A stretch of DNA of 64,000 nt from Owenia fusiformis (taxonomy: Eukaryota > Annelida > Polychaeta > Sabellida > Oweniidae). Of this stretch, positions 62,881 to 64,000 are shown piece after piece. The DNA lies in assembly GCA_903813345.2 (NCBI GenBank), contig CAIIXF020000008.1, positions 9,017,278 through 9,081,277 of the forward strand. The letters are read 5' to 3'. Both the position numbers and the translations under genes were made by a program. Within the stretch, counting starts at the first letter, position 1. Every line of letters starts with the position of its first letter. Under the pieces are notes generated by a model that saw only the letters and a program-made list of their open reading frames with translations, did not search any database and was not told the DNA's origin.

Positions 62881-64000
62881 CTGAAACAAAAACATTGAAA
62901 ACATTTGAAATATATACCTCATCATATGTGTATTTCAGTTGAGTAAATATTCAACTGACAACGCAGAGTGCCAGGAAGGATATATATCAGGATATAGTAG
63001 TTCTCTTAACTCATTATATTATTAAATTAAATAATTTTTTGACATGAAACTTTACACATGCTTTTAATTAGTATCCCTCCTTTTTGTTTCTAGGTCAAAT
63101 TTGAGTTACCTTTAATATAGACTGTTTTTGATATATATACAGAGTGGTTTAAAAAAAGTAGAACTTTTAGGTTTCGTTTTTTTTCAAAATACCACAATAG
63201 CAGATATGTGCATTGATAGCACATATACCACAGGAAAGGTAATTCGATTCCAAAGAATATAACCCACAATATATGCCATTTGAATGAATCTTAGTGTTTT
63301 TAAACTAAATTAATTACCATAGGATGTGCTATGTCACTCAAATTTTGGAGTAGCCAATGTTTTAATATTTCTTTTAATGATGTAATCATATCATACATTG
63401 TTATATAGCTTATAAAAACATTTTTAAATTGGTCCGAGTTAAAAACTTGAAGTGACATTTGGAAATGGTCCCATACATAAAACTGCGGAGAGTTTCTGAG
63501 AACTTTAACAGTTGTGATCAGTTATGATTTTTTTTATTTTAAGGCAAAAAGGATATTGTTTCACTTTTTTTTACAAAAAGGGTATACATTAAAATGGCAC
63601 ACCTCAATAATGTAGCCATTATCATTATCTTTTTAAGTTATTTATTGTACCTAGGTTGGGTAAGTCCATGTCTATCTATATTGATAATTAAATGTTCACT
63701 GGATGGAAGATGGCTCACTTTGATAATCCAAGTCATACATATCACAACTCTGGTAACATATTTGTTACCAGAGACTATCAGTTATCACACGTTTCAGCAT
63801 GTGATACAGGAAATATTCCACGAAAGGTAATACTGTATCATCCACGAAAGCGAAGCTTGAGTGGTGATACATTGTTACCCGAGTGGAATATTTCCTGTAT
63901 CACATAAGCTGAAACGTGTGATGACGATTTTATCACATGTCTAGGAATTTTGAAGCATTTTGATTTGGTCAGTTATGATTGTGTTCAGTACTTCTGGTAA
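62881..64000. other. VPS54 upstream intron with an inverted repeat at the window edge
   Basis: No further VPS54 exon was found on the minus strand. At 63784-63820 and 63878-63922 CACGTTTCAGCATGTGATAC and GGAAATATTCCAC are mirrored by GTGGAATATTTCC and GAAACGTGTGA. A small foldback or the end of an element is likely, with both arms inside the window. Confidence 0.55.

Noticed and set aside
62925-63010. A further VPS54 exon ending LKYTYDE before a GTATAT
   Set aside because: No acceptor gives an open frame in the phase required by the next exon.

Overview
The window is nuclear DNA of an animal, most likely a marine bilaterian invertebrate. It is AT-rich. Genes have many short exons with GT-AG introns, the products are general metazoan cell-biology proteins, and the introns and spacers are full of small DNA transposons, foldback elements and tandem arrays. 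There are no bacterial operons, rRNA genes, CRISPR arrays or intact viral genes. The phylum cannot be fixed from sequence alone. Non-autonomous elements carrying internal ~150-160 bp tandem repeats recall those known from bivalves and other lophotrochozoans, but this is only a hint.

Six protein genes can be read with splice sites and phases that join cleanly. (1) + strand, 722-10431: a stonin (STON2 / stoned B, endocytic adaptor), 5' end outside the window. (2) - strand, 15570-23322: TIMM50, 10 exons, complete. (3) + strand, 23660-32081: GTPBP2, 11 exons, complete, head-to-head with TIMM50 across 337 bp. (4) + strand, 44379-50466: prolyl 4-hydroxylase alpha subunit, 13 exons, complete, catalytic residues present. 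(5) + strand, 52655-53557: an intronless LicD-family membrane protein with a probable frameshift near its C-terminus. (6) - strand, 55825-62880: the C-terminal part of VPS54 (GARP tethering complex), 5' end beyond the right edge.

Between and inside these genes lie repeats. There is a dispersed ~100-150 bp family with about ten copies. Two elements have tandem-repeat cores (3624-4615 and 58249-60440). There is a ~0.9 kb 22-bp minisatellite after the stonin stop codon. Two elements have hAT-like ends and sit in TIMM50 introns, and a decayed mariner lies in GTPBP2. A 555-bp hairpin element has 190-bp arms and an 8-bp target duplication. A 12-kb gene-free block (32.1-44.4 kb) holds a 3.8-kb inverted-repeat element and a ~4.9-kb palindrome with ~0.7-kb arms.

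The genes do not form one pathway. Stonin and VPS54 act in membrane traffic, TIMM50 in mitochondrial import, GTPBP2 in translation quality control, P4HA in collagen hydroxylation in the ER, and the LicD protein probably in glycan or phosphodiester modification in the secretory pathway. I found no convincing new multi-gene system. The observations most worth following are two oddities in VPS54. One is a partially duplicated exon whose six differences from the intact exon all fall at third codon positions. The other is a 36-bp minisatellite that repeats a splice-acceptor-like sequence nine times just upstream of a real acceptor.
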